Positions 50,848 through 59,358 of a stretch of 64,000 nt of DNA are shown piece by piece; positions within the stretch are counted from its first letter, which is position 1; each line of letters begins with the position of its first letter. The notes under the pieces were generated by a model, which worked only from the letters and a program-made list of their open reading frames with translations, searched no databases and was not told the DNA's origin. The DNA lies in the NCBI GenBank assembly GCA_016721195.1, contig JADKIO010000009.1:248001-312000 (forward strand), in the 5' to 3' direction. Position numbers and translations under genes: made by a program. This DNA is from Candidatus Geothrix skivensis (GTDB taxonomy: Bacteria; Acidobacteriota; Holophagae; Holophagales; Holophagaceae).

Positions 50848-51533
50848 CAGATCCCCCCGAAGCGCCGTTCGCGCTGGGCATAGTCCTCAAGGGCTTCCCT
50901 CAGCTCGGCGGGACCGAAGTCGGGCCAGAGGAGGTCGGTCATGTAGAGCTCCGCATAGGCTGACTGCCACAGCAGGAAGTTCGAGATGCGGTGCTCCCCG
51001 CTGGTCCGGATGAGCAGATCCACGTCGGGCACCCCTGCGGTCCAGAGCCTGGCGGCCAGGGCGGCCTCGTCGACCTCATCGGGGCCCAGGCCATCGACCA
51101 CGCAGCGCCGGGCGGCTTGAGCCAGCTCCAGCCGGGAGCCGTAGTTCACGGCAAGATGGAAGGCCATGCCCGTGTTCTGGGCGGTGGCCTCCTCCAGGGT
51201 CTTCATGTCCTCAAGGATGCCGGGAGGCATGCCCTCCGGGGCGCCCAGGTGGTGGAAGCGGATGCCCTTCTTGGCGAGCTGGTGGACGAACATGCGCAGG
51301 TACATGCGCAGGAGGGCCATGAGGGCTGCCACCTCCAGTGGCGGCCGTTTCCAGTTCTCGGTGGAAAAGGCGTACAGGCTCAGGTGCCGGATGCCCGCCT
51401 CCGAGGCCGCCTCCAGGATGCGTTCCACCGCCATGACGCCGGCCTTGTGCCCCTTGATGCGAGGCCAGCCCCGCTGGGCTGCCCAGCGGCCGTTGCCGTC
51501 CATTATGATCGCGACATGGGTCGGGACGGTCAT
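50847..51533 (-). CDS. uppS: Isoprenyl (undecaprenyl) diphosphate synthase
   Basis: Cis-prenyltransferase that makes the lipid carrier for peptidoglycan and other envelope polymers. The 228-residue product has IIMDGNGRWAAQRGWPR with catalytic Asp, YAFSTENWKRP, VNYGSRLELAQAAR and the C-terminal DLLIRTSGEHRISNFLLWQSAYAE text. It heads the uppS-cdsA-dxr-rseP operon. Confidence 0.95.
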   Translation of the reverse strand: MTVPTHVAIIMDGNGRWAAQRGWPRIKGHKAGVMAVERILEAASEAGIRHLSLYAFSTENWKRPPLEVAALMALLRMYLRMFVHQLAKKGIRFHHLGAPEGMPPGILEDMKTLEEATAQNTGMAFHLAVNYGSRLELAQAARRCVVDGLGPDEVDEAALAARLWTAGVPDVDLLIRTSGEHRISNFLLWQSAYAELYMTDLLWPDFGPAELREALEDYAQRERRFGGI

Positions 51534-51659
51534 CGCGCCAGGAACCTCAAAAAGTGGAAAAGGTCATGCTAGCACAGGGCCTGCCGTTAAGAGGGTGAGG
51601 CGGCACCCCGCCACGACCCCCCGTGTTAGGCTGGTTTTCATCATTTTTCTGGCGAACCC

Positions 51660-54047
51660 ATGGTTCAGTTCAACACCCGTGCCAATGAGATTTTGCTCAA
51701 GCTGGTCTATTACGGGCCAGGGCTCTCGGGCAAGACCACCAATCTGCAGTCCCTGCACGCCATGTGCTCGGAGGCGCAGCGGGGTGAGATGTTCTCGGTC
51801 AACACCCAGGAGGACCGCACCCTCTTCTTCGATCTGCTGCCCATCAACCTGGGTTACATCTACGGCAATGCCATTCACTTGCAGATCTACACCGTGCCCG
51901 GGCAGGTGCAGTACGATGCCAGCCGCCGGGTGGTGCTGGGCGGGGCCGATGGCGTGGTGTTCGTGGCGGACTCCAGCGAAGCGAAGATGCAGGACAACGT
52001 GGACTCGCTGTCGAACCTCTACCACAACCTCAATGCGAACCGGCTGAACATCAAGCAGATCCCCTTCGTCATCCAGTACAACAAGCGGGACCTGGGGGAC
52101 GCCATGGCCGTGGGCGTCATGAACCGGCGGCTGAACTTCCGCAGCGTGCCCTATTTCGAATCCGTGGCGAACCGGGGCAACGGCGTGCTGGATACCTTCC
52201 TGTCCATCACCCGGGAGACGGTCGGCTACACCTTCAAGAAGTACCACCTCGACAAGAAGATCAAAGACTTCGATGAGATGCTGAACCTCATCGAGTCCAA
52301 CGTGCGCACCGGCATGCGGGAGCTGCCTCCGCCCCCAGAAGCGAACCAGCCCCCGGCGGTGGAAACCACCGTGCTCCGCCACAGCAACGTGAGCGTGGCG
52401 GACCTGGTGCCCGGAAAGGTCGCCGATGCCCAGGAGCTCCTGGAGGACGCCCTCAAGTCCAACATGGAAACGGCCCGTCTCTATTCGGAGCTCAAGCAGG
52501 TCAAGGATTCCCTCGAGAAGAAGAACGAGGAAATGAGCCAGCTCTACTCCCAGCTGGACCGGGCCAACCAGGACAACCTGAAGACCCGGAAATACCTGGA
52601 AGGCCTGGTCCAGAACATCGGCGAGGCGGTCATCTCCTACTCACCCGATGGCAAGATCCTGACCTGGAACATGGCCGCCGAGCGGATCTTCGGCTACTCC
52701 CGTCCCGAGATCGTGGGGCGCAACATGGCCCAGCTGACCCCGGACCATCTCCTGGCGGAGCTGGAGCAGGTGGCCCAGCAGGTGGGCCGCGGCCAGGTGG
52801 TCCGGGACATGACCACCACGCGGTTGCGCAAGGGTGGAGTCACCTTCCCTGCCCTCATCACCTTCGCCCCGGTCCTGGGGAACGATGACCGGGTGCTGGC
52901 GCTTTCGGCCCTCGTGCGGGACGTGTCTGAGCAGAAGGACCTGGAGCACCGCCTGGTGCATTCCCAGAAGCATGAGGCGCTGGGCCGCCTGGTGCCCTCA
53001 CTCTTCCATGAAGCCTCCAACCGCCTGACGCCCGTGCTCCTGGAGGCCCGGCTCATCTCGGAATCCGCCATGGATCCCCATCAGGCCGAGCAGGCGGGGC
53101 GGCTGGTGAAGGCCGTGGACTCCATCCAGGCCCTGCTGCAGCCGCTGCAGACCGTGCTCAATCCCCCCAGTCCCCGGCCCGTTGCGGTCCAGGTGAACGA
53201 TCTGGTGCAGGAGGCCGTCTCCCTGGCGGAGGCCAAGGCCCAGCGGATGGGCGCCTCCATCGAGCTGAACCTGGATCGGACCCTGCCTGAAATCGCCCTC
53301 GACCCGGACCTCCTGCTCCAGGCCCTTGGCCACCTCCTCGCGAACGGCCTCCTGTCCATGACCCAGAGCCCCATGAAGCGGCTGCGGGTGGCCACGCGCC
53401 TCTCCAACGACATGCTTCAGGTGGTGATCCAGGACACGGGCCCGGCTCTCAGTGAGGCCCGGCAGGCCGAGCTGTTCGATCCAGCCCAGGCCACCACCAC
53501 GGAGGCCCTCGCCCTGCCCATCGCCGACCTCATCGCCCGCCAGCATGGGGGCCGCCTCAGCACCCGCAGTCAGGAGGGCCTGGGCAACGCCTTCCTCCTG
53601 GAGCTGCCCTGCAAAGAGGTGCCGGTACCGGCCGCCCTGCCCCCTCCAGCCGTCCGGGCGGGCCTCCAGGGCATCCGGGCCCTGGTGGTGGATGACGAAT
53701 CGTTCCTGCTGGAATGCCTCGTGGACGCCCTTGGCGCCTGGGGGGTGGAGGCGACCTCCAGCACCCGGGGGGATGAGGCCATCGAGCAGCTGACCGCAGC
53801 CAGCTTCGACCTGATCGTGTCGGATATCCGCATGCCCGGGCTGTCCGGCATGGAGCTGTTCGAGTGGTTGAAGGCCAACCAGCCGGTCATGACGAAGCGG
53901 ATCCTGTATACGACGGGGGATGCCTTCGATGCCCGGACCCGGCAGTTCCTCGAAACCAGCCAGGTGCCCTATCTGGGTAAGCCTTTCGATCTAAAGCAAC
54001 TCAAGCAAAGTCTCGAGCGCCTCCTAGAGACTCCGATCGAGGCGTGA
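51660..54047 (+). CDS. MglA-like Ras-type GTPase fused to PAS, histidine-kinase-like and receiver domains
   Basis: A 795-residue fusion. Residues 1-195 are an MglA-type small GTPase: Walker A GPGLSGKTTN with Lys25, the MglA-specific TVPGQVQYDASRRVVL and VVFVADSSEAK, and G4 motif QYNKRDL. After a linker and coiled coil (about 265-320, ETARLYSELKQVKDSLEKK) comes a PAS domain (about 322-430), a dimerisation region with His in SLFHEASNRL, an ATPase-like region (about 510-650) and a receiver domain (about 668-790) with phosphoacceptor Asp in IVSDIRMPG and switch Lys in YLGKPF. The ATPase motifs are weakened: HLLAN in the N box, DTGPA for DxGxG and no GxGLGL. Kinase activity is therefore doubtful. 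No mglB gene lies nearby. The pairing of GTPase and phosphorelay parts in one chain is clear from the sequence; its output is unknown. Confidence 0.88.
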   Translation: MVQFNTRANEILLKLVYYGPGLSGKTTNLQSLHAMCSEAQRGEMFSVNTQEDRTLFFDLLPINLGYIYGNAIHLQIYTVPGQVQYDASRRVVLGGADGVVFVADSSEAKMQDNVDSLSNLYHNLNANRLNIKQIPFVIQYNKRDLGDAMAVGVMNRRLNFRSVPYFESVANRGNGVLDTFLSITRETVGYTFKKYHLDKKIKDFDEMLNLIESNVRTGMRELPPPPEANQPPAVETTVLRHSNVSVADLVPGKVADAQELLEDALKSNMETARLYSELKQVKDSLEKKNEEMSQLYSQLDRANQDNLKTRKYLEGLVQNIGEAVISYSPDGKILTWNMAAERIFGYSRPEIVGRNMAQLTPDHLLAELEQVAQQVGRGQVVRDMTTTRLRKGGVTFPALITFAPVLGNDDRVLALSALVRDVSEQKDLEHRLVHSQKHEALGRLVPSLFHEASNRLTPVLLEARLISESAMDPHQAEQAGRLVKAVDSIQALLQPLQTVLNPPSPRPVAVQVNDLVQEAVSLAEAKAQRMGASIELNLDRTLPEIALDPDLLLQALGHLLANGLLSMTQSPMKRLRVATRLSNDMLQVVIQDTGPALSEARQAELFDPAQATTTEALALPIADLIARQHGGRLSTRSQEGLGNAFLLELPCKEVPVPAALPPPAVRAGLQGIRALVVDDESFLLECLVDALGAWGVEATSSTRGDEAIEQLTAASFDLIVSDIRMPGLSGMELFEWLKANQPVMTKRILYTTGDAFDARTRQFLETSQVPYLGKPFDLKQLKQSLERLLETPIEA

Positions 54048-54101
54048 GTTTGCCCCCTGCTGCATAATGGGGCATCCCGCACCCTCACCGAGGAGTCATC
54101 T

Positions 54102-55265
54102 ATGCAGCGACACTGGGTCATGGCCATCATCGTGGCCTCGGGCCTCCTGGCTCAGACGCCACCCCCCGCGCCGCCGCCCGATCCGGTTCCGGCCACCCTG
54201 CCCGAAGCCAAGCCGGCGGAAGTGAAGCCCGAGGGGCAGGCGCCCCCGGCACAGCCCCCCGCTCCCGTGGCCCAGGAGGTGAAGGCCCCCGTGGCCCAGG
54301 CCCCCGAAGGCAAGCCCTTCGACCAGCTCCGTCCCAGCCAGCGAAAGCTGGCCTACACCCTGCAGCGCGCGGCCCTCTCGGCCCACGAGCTGGGCTACTA
54401 CCGGAGCCACCCCAAGGTGCTCGAGGTCCGGGAGGCCCTGGACACCCTGGTGAAGGCCAAGGCCGAGATCCCCGAGAAGGCCCAGACGGCCCTGCCCATG
54501 GTGGAGGCCTACCTGATGAAGCTGCGGGCCCACCATGGCCTCTATGACGCCGACGGCAAGAAACTCCTCATGGAAGGCAGCTGGAAATCCCTGCAGGCCG
54601 CTGCCCGGGGCGCCGCCAAGACCGGTCCCAAGGGGCTGGAGGCGCGCCTGGCCAAGCTCAAGGGCCTGCTTTTCGACGCCAAGGTGGATGCCGTGGCACC
54701 CAGCTGGGCCGAGCCCGAAGTGGCCGCCACCAAGGGGGCCAAGGGCAAGAAGGCGAAAGCCGCCAAGGGGCCCAAGTCGCCCGATGGCTTCTCGGAGCAG
54801 AAGGCCATCACGGCCCTCTGGGTGAAGCGGGCCAAGGACTGGATCGAGAACACCCCCCAGGAGGTCGAGGTCAAGGGCGAGAAGAAGACCCGGCGTCTGC
54901 CGGATGCCGCCCAGACCAAGGCCCTCAATGAGCTGATCGCCTGGCTCGGGAAGGATGATCTGGACCTGCTGCGGGATCCCGCCTTCGGCTGGCTGGACCT
55001 GCGCCGCCTGGGGGCGAACCCCGGTGCCGGTCTGCTGGCCCGGGCCGCTGATGTTTCGGCCTCCAGGGCGCCCGAAGGCGCCGTGGGTGAGTGGGTGCCA
55101 CTGCCCACCTACGAACCGATGGTCGGCGATAGCAAGTTCAGCAAGGGCGAAGAAAAGCGGACCGTCCTTACGGAAGTGAAACTGGGCGCCCCCGCCGAAT
55201 CCCCGGTGGCCCAGCTGCCGCTGCTCGAGCGGCAGGGCCGGAGCCGCGAGATCGACGTCAAATAG
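54102..55265 (+). CDS. Secreted protein resembling the N-terminal part of M49 (dipeptidyl peptidase III-like) peptidases
   Basis: A 387-residue protein with a signal peptide (MQRHWVMAIIVASGLLAQ) and a Pro/Ala-rich linker to about residue 70. Then FDQLRPSQRKLAYTLQRAALSAHE, YYRSHPKVLEVREALDTLV and a following helical stretch recall the N-terminal region of M49 zinc peptidases. The catalytic HELLGH-type motif and everything after it are absent, so it cannot be an active M49 enzyme. A Lys/Ala-rich low-complexity stretch (TKGAKGKKAKAAKGPK) splits the remainder. The resemblance is my reading by eye and could be wrong; otherwise unknown. Confidence 0.5.
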   Translation: MQRHWVMAIIVASGLLAQTPPPAPPPDPVPATLPEAKPAEVKPEGQAPPAQPPAPVAQEVKAPVAQAPEGKPFDQLRPSQRKLAYTLQRAALSAHELGYYRSHPKVLEVREALDTLVKAKAEIPEKAQTALPMVEAYLMKLRAHHGLYDADGKKLLMEGSWKSLQAAARGAAKTGPKGLEARLAKLKGLLFDAKVDAVAPSWAEPEVAATKGAKGKKAKAAKGPKSPDGFSEQKAITALWVKRAKDWIENTPQEVEVKGEKKTRRLPDAAQTKALNELIAWLGKDDLDLLRDPAFGWLDLRRLGANPGAGLLARAADVSASRAPEGAVGEWVPLPTYEPMVGDSKFSKGEEKRTVLTEVKLGAPAESPVAQLPLLERQGRSREIDVK

Positions 55266-55278
55266 GCAGCATTCCAGG

Positions 55279-55311
55279 ACAGGAGCGGTGCGCCGGGCGC
55301 CCCGCTCCTGT
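55279..55311. terminator. Bidirectional hairpin between convergent genes
   Basis: Arms of 16 bases (ACAGGAGCGGTGCGCC and GGCGCCCCGCTCCTGT) are complementary with one mismatch around one base, so the centre must open into a loop. It lies between the stop of the M49-like gene and that of the OmpR regulator and could serve both. Confidence 0.65.
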
Positions 55312-55313
55312 GC

Positions 55314-56033
55314 CTATTCCTCGCCCTTGCGCTGCTTGCCTTCGGGGTCGAACTGGTAGCCCACGCCGCGGATGGTGTGGACCCAGCGGGGAAGGTGGGG
55401 GTCATCCTCCATCATCCGGCGGATGCGCACGATGAAATTGTCCACGGTGCGGCTGGTGGGATAGGCATCCTCGCCCCAGACCTTGTCCAGGATGTCCGTG
55501 CGGCTGACCACCTGGCCGGGTCGCTCCATGAGCAGCTTGAGGATCATGGATTCCTTCACGCCCAGCATGAAGGCGCCGCCGGGGCCCTCTCCACAGAAAT
55601 TGTCGAAGTCCACCCAGTAGGGGCCGAAGGCCTGCTTGCTGCTGATCTCCCGACTCTTGTACCAGCTCTCCCGCCGCAGGATGGCCCGGATCCGCAACAG
55701 CAGTTCGCGCACCTGGAAGGGCTTGCCCAGGTAGTCGTCGCCCCCGGTTTCAAAGCCCTGTACGCGGTCGTCGTCCGTGTTCTTGGCGGTGAGGAAGAGG
55801 ATGGGGGTGAAATTCTTGGCCTCGCGCACCCTGGCGCAGATGGTGAAGCCATCCATGCCGGGCAGCATCACGTCGAGAATCACCAGGTCATAGGATTCCG
55901 CCAGGATCTGCTTCAGGGCCTGGTCCCCACGGGGGATCCAGGTGCAGGCCATCCCCTCCAACTCCAGGTTCAGCTTGATGCCTTCGGCGAGGCTGAGCTC
56001 GTCTTCCACCAGCAGGATCTTGGGCAGGGACAT
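55314..56033 (-). CDS. OmpR/PhoB-family response regulator without an adjacent kinase
   Basis: A 239-residue regulator: receiver domain with VEDELSLAEG, phosphoacceptor Asp in LVILDVMLPGMDGF, FLTAKNTDDD and the switch Lys in YLGKPFQ, then a winged-helix DNA-binding domain (ESMILKLLMERPGQVVSRTD, VDNFIVRIRRMMEDDP, IRGVGYQF). No sensor kinase is next to it. Confidence 0.93.
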   Translation of the reverse strand: MSLPKILLVEDELSLAEGIKLNLELEGMACTWIPRGDQALKQILAESYDLVILDVMLPGMDGFTICARVREAKNFTPILFLTAKNTDDDRVQGFETGGDDYLGKPFQVRELLLRIRAILRRESWYKSREISSKQAFGPYWVDFDNFCGEGPGGAFMLGVKESMILKLLMERPGQVVSRTDILDKVWGEDAYPTSRTVDNFIVRIRRMMEDDPHLPRWVHTIRGVGYQFDPEGKQRKGEE

Positions 56034-56086
56034 CGCAAACTCCGGGGACCTGTTGATCCTACTAGAATGGACATTCTGGAGTGTCC

Positions 56087-57037
56087 ATGGATCCCTACCT
56101 CAGCATCGTCATCCCCATCTTCAACGAGGAGGAGAACATCCCCGCCCTGTGGGAGCGCCTGTCCCGGGTCATGACCGAGCGGTTCGCGGATCCCGGGAAG
56201 CCCTGGGAGATCATCTTCACCGATGACGGCAGCCGGGACCGGAGCCTGCCCATGCTCCTGGACATCGCCAACGCCGAGCCCCGGGTCCGGGTGGTGGTGT
56301 TCAACCGCAACTACGGCCAGCACAGTGCCATCTTCGGGGCCTTCGCCGAGGTGAAGGGCCAGGTGGTGGTGACCCTGGATGCGGACCTGCAGAACCCCCC
56401 CGAGGAGATCCCCAAGCTGGTGGCCAAGATCGAGGAGGGCTACGACGTGGTGGGGGGCTGGCGCCAGGGCCGCCAGGAGAACGACAGCTTCTTCCGCACC
56501 ATGCCCAGCAAGCTCGTCAACGCCATCACCCGCAGGACCACGGGCGTGAAGCTCCACGACTACGGCTGCATGCTGCGGGCCTACAGCCGCGAAGTGATGG
56601 ACGCCATGCTGCTCTGCAAGGAGCGCTCGAGCTTCATTCCCGCCCTGGCCAACAGCTTCGCCAAGCGCATCACCGAGGTGCCCGTGGCCCACGCGGAGCG
56701 GGCCGCCGGCACCAGCAAGTACGGGCTCTGGAAGCTCATCAACCTCCAGTTCGACCTGCTCACCAGCTTCAGCCTCCTGCCCCTGCAGATGCTCAGCGTG
56801 TTCGGCGTGATCACGGCGGTGCTGGGCTTTCTGCTCTTCCTGGGCCTGGTCATCTACCGGTTCATGCATCCCGAGGGCACGGCCCAGGGTGTGTTCACCC
56901 TGTTCGCCATCCTCTTCTTCTTCGTGGGCTGCCAGTTCATCGCCTTCGGCCTGCTGGGCGAGTACATCGGCCGCATCTACCAGGAAGTGCGGGACCGGCC
57001 CCGGTACATGGTGAAGAAAGTCCACCAGGCGAAATAG
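56087..57037 (+). CDS. Family 2 glycosyltransferase, polyprenyl-phosphate sugar transferase type
   Basis: A 316-residue membrane enzyme resembling ArnC/GtrB/DPM1-like transferases that attach a sugar to undecaprenyl phosphate. The GT-A domain has SIVIPIFNEEENIPAL, the Asp motifs FTDDGSRDRS and VVTLDADLQNPPEEIP; two C-terminal membrane helices (about 233-255 and 265-290) anchor it, and the tail is GEYIGRIYQEVRDRPRY. The donor sugar is not predictable. ATG 56087 with GGAG is preferred over GTG 56081. Confidence 0.88.
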   Translation: MDPYLSIVIPIFNEEENIPALWERLSRVMTERFADPGKPWEIIFTDDGSRDRSLPMLLDIANAEPRVRVVVFNRNYGQHSAIFGAFAEVKGQVVVTLDADLQNPPEEIPKLVAKIEEGYDVVGGWRQGRQENDSFFRTMPSKLVNAITRRTTGVKLHDYGCMLRAYSREVMDAMLLCKERSSFIPALANSFAKRITEVPVAHAERAAGTSKYGLWKLINLQFDLLTSFSLLPLQMLSVFGVITAVLGFLLFLGLVIYRFMHPEGTAQGVFTLFAILFFFVGCQFIAFGLLGEYIGRIYQEVRDRPRYMVKKVHQAK

Positions 57038-57041
57038 CCGC

Positions 57042-57227
57042 CTACTCCGCGGCTTCTTCGCTCCAGCCCTCGCCATTCTCCTCCTGGGGCTTTTCGGGGA
57101 CGCGGTAGCTTTCGCTGGACCAGGCGCCGAGGTCGCGGGTCCGGCAGCGCTCCGAGCAGAAGGGCTTGAAGGGGTTCCCCTCCCAGGGGGTGGGGGTGCG
57201 GCAGGTGGGGCAGGGGCGAAGGGTCAT
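57042..57227 (-). CDS. yacG: Zinc-binding protein YacG (DNA gyrase inhibitor family)
   Basis: A 61-residue protein with CPTCRTPTPW...FCSERCRTRDLGAWSSESYRVP text: Cys6, Cys9, Cys24 and Cys28 form the YacG zinc finger. The acidic tail is usual. In E. coli the homologue inhibits DNA gyrase. It lies four bases from the convergent glycosyltransferase and is divergent from dnaK. Confidence 0.88.
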   Translation of the reverse strand: MTLRPCPTCRTPTPWEGNPFKPFCSERCRTRDLGAWSSESYRVPEKPQEENGEGWSEEAAE

Positions 57228-57256
57228 GGCTATCAGCCTATTCGAAAAGAGATCGA

Positions 57257-57302
57257 CAACAAGAACGAAGAAAATATGAGTAATTTATTGAAGATCTTGT
57301 TG
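57257..57302. repeat. Inverted repeat flanking A+T-rich spacer upstream of dnaK
   Basis: CAACAAGA (57257-57264) and TCTTGTTG (57295-57302) are perfect complements separated by a 30-base A+T-rich spacer. The right arm overlaps the putative dnaK -35 element. No CIRCE element was found. Confidence 0.5.
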
Positions 57303-57328
57303 ACGAGGGGAAGCATGGCCCTTATCCT
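57300..57328 (+). promoter_or_regulatory. Candidate dnaK promoter
   Basis: TTGACG (57300-57305), a 17-base spacer and TATCCT (57323-57328) fit a sigma-70 promoter. The dnaK ATG follows about 50 bases later behind a strong AAGGAGG. Confidence 0.5.
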
Positions 57329-57379
57329 CAGGGAATCCAGGGTGGGCATGGCCCGGTCTGGACCCCAAGGAGGATTCAC

Positions 57380-59281
57380 ATGGGCAAGATCATCGGCATT
57401 GACCTCGGCACCACCAACAGCTGCGTGGCCGTCATGGAAGGCGGGCAGCCGAAGGTGATCCCGAATCCGGAAGGGGCGAACACCACGCCCTCCGTGGTGG
57501 GGTTCAACCCCAAGACCAGCGAGCGCCTCGTGGGCGTTTCGGCCAAGCGGCAGGCGGTGGCCCAGCCCAAGATCACCATCTATTCCATCAAGCGCTTCAT
57601 GGGCCTGCCCTTCGCCGATTCGGACCGGGAGCAGAAGCTGGTGCCCTACCTGGTGGAGCGGGCCGACAAGGGCGGCTGCACCGTGGATGTGCTCGGGAAG
57701 AAGCTCAGCCCCGAGGAGATCAGCGCGGCCGTCATCACCAAGATGAAGGAGGCCGCCGAGGCCTACCTGGGCGAGAAGGTCACCGAGGCCGTCATCACCG
57801 TGCCCGCCTACTTCAACGACGCCCAGCGCCAGGCCACCAAGGATGCCGGCGCCATCGCGGGCCTGGAGGTGAAGCGCATCGTCAATGAGCCCACCGCCGC
57901 GGCCCTGGCCTATGGCCTGGACAAAAAGAAGGATGGCACCATCGCGGTCTTCGACTTCGGCGGGGGCACCTTCGACATCAGCATCCTCGAAGTGTCCGAA
58001 GGCGTGGTCGAGGTGAAGTCCACCAACGGCGACACCCACCTGGGTGGCGACAACATCGACCAGGCCATCATCGACTGGCTGGCGGACGAGTTCCAGAAGG
58101 CCGAGGGCATCGATCTCCGCAAACAGGCCGACGCCATGCAGCGCCTCAAGGAGGCCGCCGAGAAGGCCAAGATCGAGCTCTCCAGCACCACCCAGACCGA
58201 GATCAGCCTGCCCTACATCACCGCGGACGCCAGCGGACCCAAGCACGTGAACCAGTCCCTCAGCCGGGCCAAGTTCGAGCTGATGATCGAGCCCGTCCTG
58301 CAGAAGATCAAGGGGCCCTGCGAGAACGCCGTGAAGGACGCCAAGCTGGCCCACCACGAGATCGACGAAGTGGTGATGGTGGGCGGCTCCACCCGCATCC
58401 CCAAGGTGCTGGAACTGGTCAAGCAGATCTTCGGCAAGGAGCCCAACCACAGCGTGAACCCTGACGAGGTCGTGGCCATCGGCGCCGCCGTGCAGGCGGG
58501 CGTGCTCTCCGGCGACGTGAAGGGCGTGCTGCTGCTGGACGTGACGCCGCTGTCTCTGGGCATCAACGCCAACGGCGGCCAGATGAGCGTGATCATCCCC
58601 CGCAACACCACCATCCCCACCAAGCGCAGCGAGGTCTATACCACCGCCGTGGACAACCAGCCCGGCGTGGACATCGAAGTCTTCCAGGGCGAGCGCCCCG
58701 TGGTCGAAGGCAACAAGCTGCTGGGCCAGTTCCACCTGGGCAACATCGCCCCCGCCCCCCGGGGCATGCCCCAGATCGAGGTGGTCTTCGACATCGACGC
58801 CAATGGCATCGTGCATGTCACCGCCAAGGACAAGGGCACGGGCAAGGACGCCAGCATCACCCTCACCGGCAGCACGGGCCTCTCGAAGGAGGAGATCGAC
58901 GCCAAGGTGAAGGATGCGGAGGCCCACAAGACCGAGGACGAGGAGCGCAAGGGCCTGCTGGAGGAGAAGAACCACCTCGACCAGATGGTCTACCAGGTGG
59001 AGAAGCTCCTGAAGGACAACGGCGACAAGCTGCCGGAGGACGACAAGAAGGAGGCCGAAGAGGCCATCGTCGAAGCCAAGGCCGCCCTGGCCAGCCTGGA
59101 GAAGGAGCGCATCAAGAAGGCCCTGGAGAACCTCACCGCCAAGAGCCACAAGCTGGCGGAAAGCCTCTACAAGCAGGAGCCCCCCAAGGATGGCGGCGCG
59201 GCTCCTGGTGCCCCCGGCGCCCACCCCGGCGGCGAGAAGAAGGCCGATGACAACGTCATCGACGCGGAAGTCGTCAGCTAG
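57380..59281 (+). CDS. dnaK: Hsp70 chaperone DnaK
   Basis: ATP-driven chaperone of 633 residues. The actin-fold ATPase starts IIGIDLGTTNSCVAV and includes VPAYFNDAQRQATKDAG, AVFDFGGGTFDISIL and VVMVGGSTRIPKV. The substrate domain follows LLLDVTPLSLGI, and the lid is Lys/Glu-rich before a Pro/Gly-rich tail ending DDNVIDAEVVS. Length and the extreme C-terminal DAE motif are normal. A rho-independent terminator follows, so dnaJ is transcribed separately. Confidence 0.97.
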   Translation: MGKIIGIDLGTTNSCVAVMEGGQPKVIPNPEGANTTPSVVGFNPKTSERLVGVSAKRQAVAQPKITIYSIKRFMGLPFADSDREQKLVPYLVERADKGGCTVDVLGKKLSPEEISAAVITKMKEAAEAYLGEKVTEAVITVPAYFNDAQRQATKDAGAIAGLEVKRIVNEPTAAALAYGLDKKKDGTIAVFDFGGGTFDISILEVSEGVVEVKSTNGDTHLGGDNIDQAIIDWLADEFQKAEGIDLRKQADAMQRLKEAAEKAKIELSSTTQTEISLPYITADASGPKHVNQSLSRAKFELMIEPVLQKIKGPCENAVKDAKLAHHEIDEVVMVGGSTRIPKVLELVKQIFGKEPNHSVNPDEVVAIGAAVQAGVLSGDVKGVLLLDVTPLSLGINANGGQMSVIIPRNTTIPTKRSEVYTTAVDNQPGVDIEVFQGERPVVEGNKLLGQFHLGNIAPAPRGMPQIEVVFDIDANGIVHVTAKDKGTGKDASITLTGSTGLSKEEIDAKVKDAEAHKTEDEERKGLLEEKNHLDQMVYQVEKLLKDNGDKLPEDDKKEAEEAIVEAKAALASLEKERIKKALENLTAKSHKLAESLYKQEPPKDGGAAPGAPGAHPGGEKKADDNVIDAEVVS

Positions 59282-59292
59282 CGTTCGAAACG

Positions 59293-59321
59293 AAGGGGGA
59301 GCCACCGGGCTCCCCCTTTTT
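59293..59321 (+). terminator. Rho-independent terminator of dnaK
   Basis: Eleven-base stem AAGGGGGAGCC / GGCTCCCCCTT with ACCG loop, followed by TTTTTC. Confidence 0.88.
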
Positions 59322-59337
59322 CTGCACGAACGAAATC

Positions 59338-59354
59338 TTAGTGTCCTACACTAA
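59338..59354. promoter_or_regulatory. Perfect palindrome at the dnaJ start, candidate HspR-type operator
   Basis: TTAGTGT-CCT-ACACTAA has perfect seven-base arms with a three-base centre, four bases before the dnaJ ATG. It does not match the actinobacterial HspR site (CTTGAGT-N7-ACTCAAG), but its position at the dnaJ-hspR operon start makes autoregulation by the MerR-family protein encoded at 60417 the simplest idea. Confidence 0.55.
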
Positions 59355-59358
59355 ACCC

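Noticed and set aside
48803..50890. 695-codon frame that would extend dxr upstream
   Set aside because: The extension is a shadow of cdsA; GTG 49960 gives the normal Dxr N-terminus and a one-base overlap with cdsA.
56067..56088. ATGGACA/TGTCCAT inverted repeat at the glycosyltransferase start as an operator
   Set aside because: Seven-base arms including the start codon; could be chance, and no neighbouring regulator suggests a binder.
57228..57379. CIRCE element (HrcA site) before dnaK
   Set aside because: No TTAGCACTC-N9-GAGTGCTAA match; only the unrelated CAACAAGA/TCTTGTTG repeat is present.
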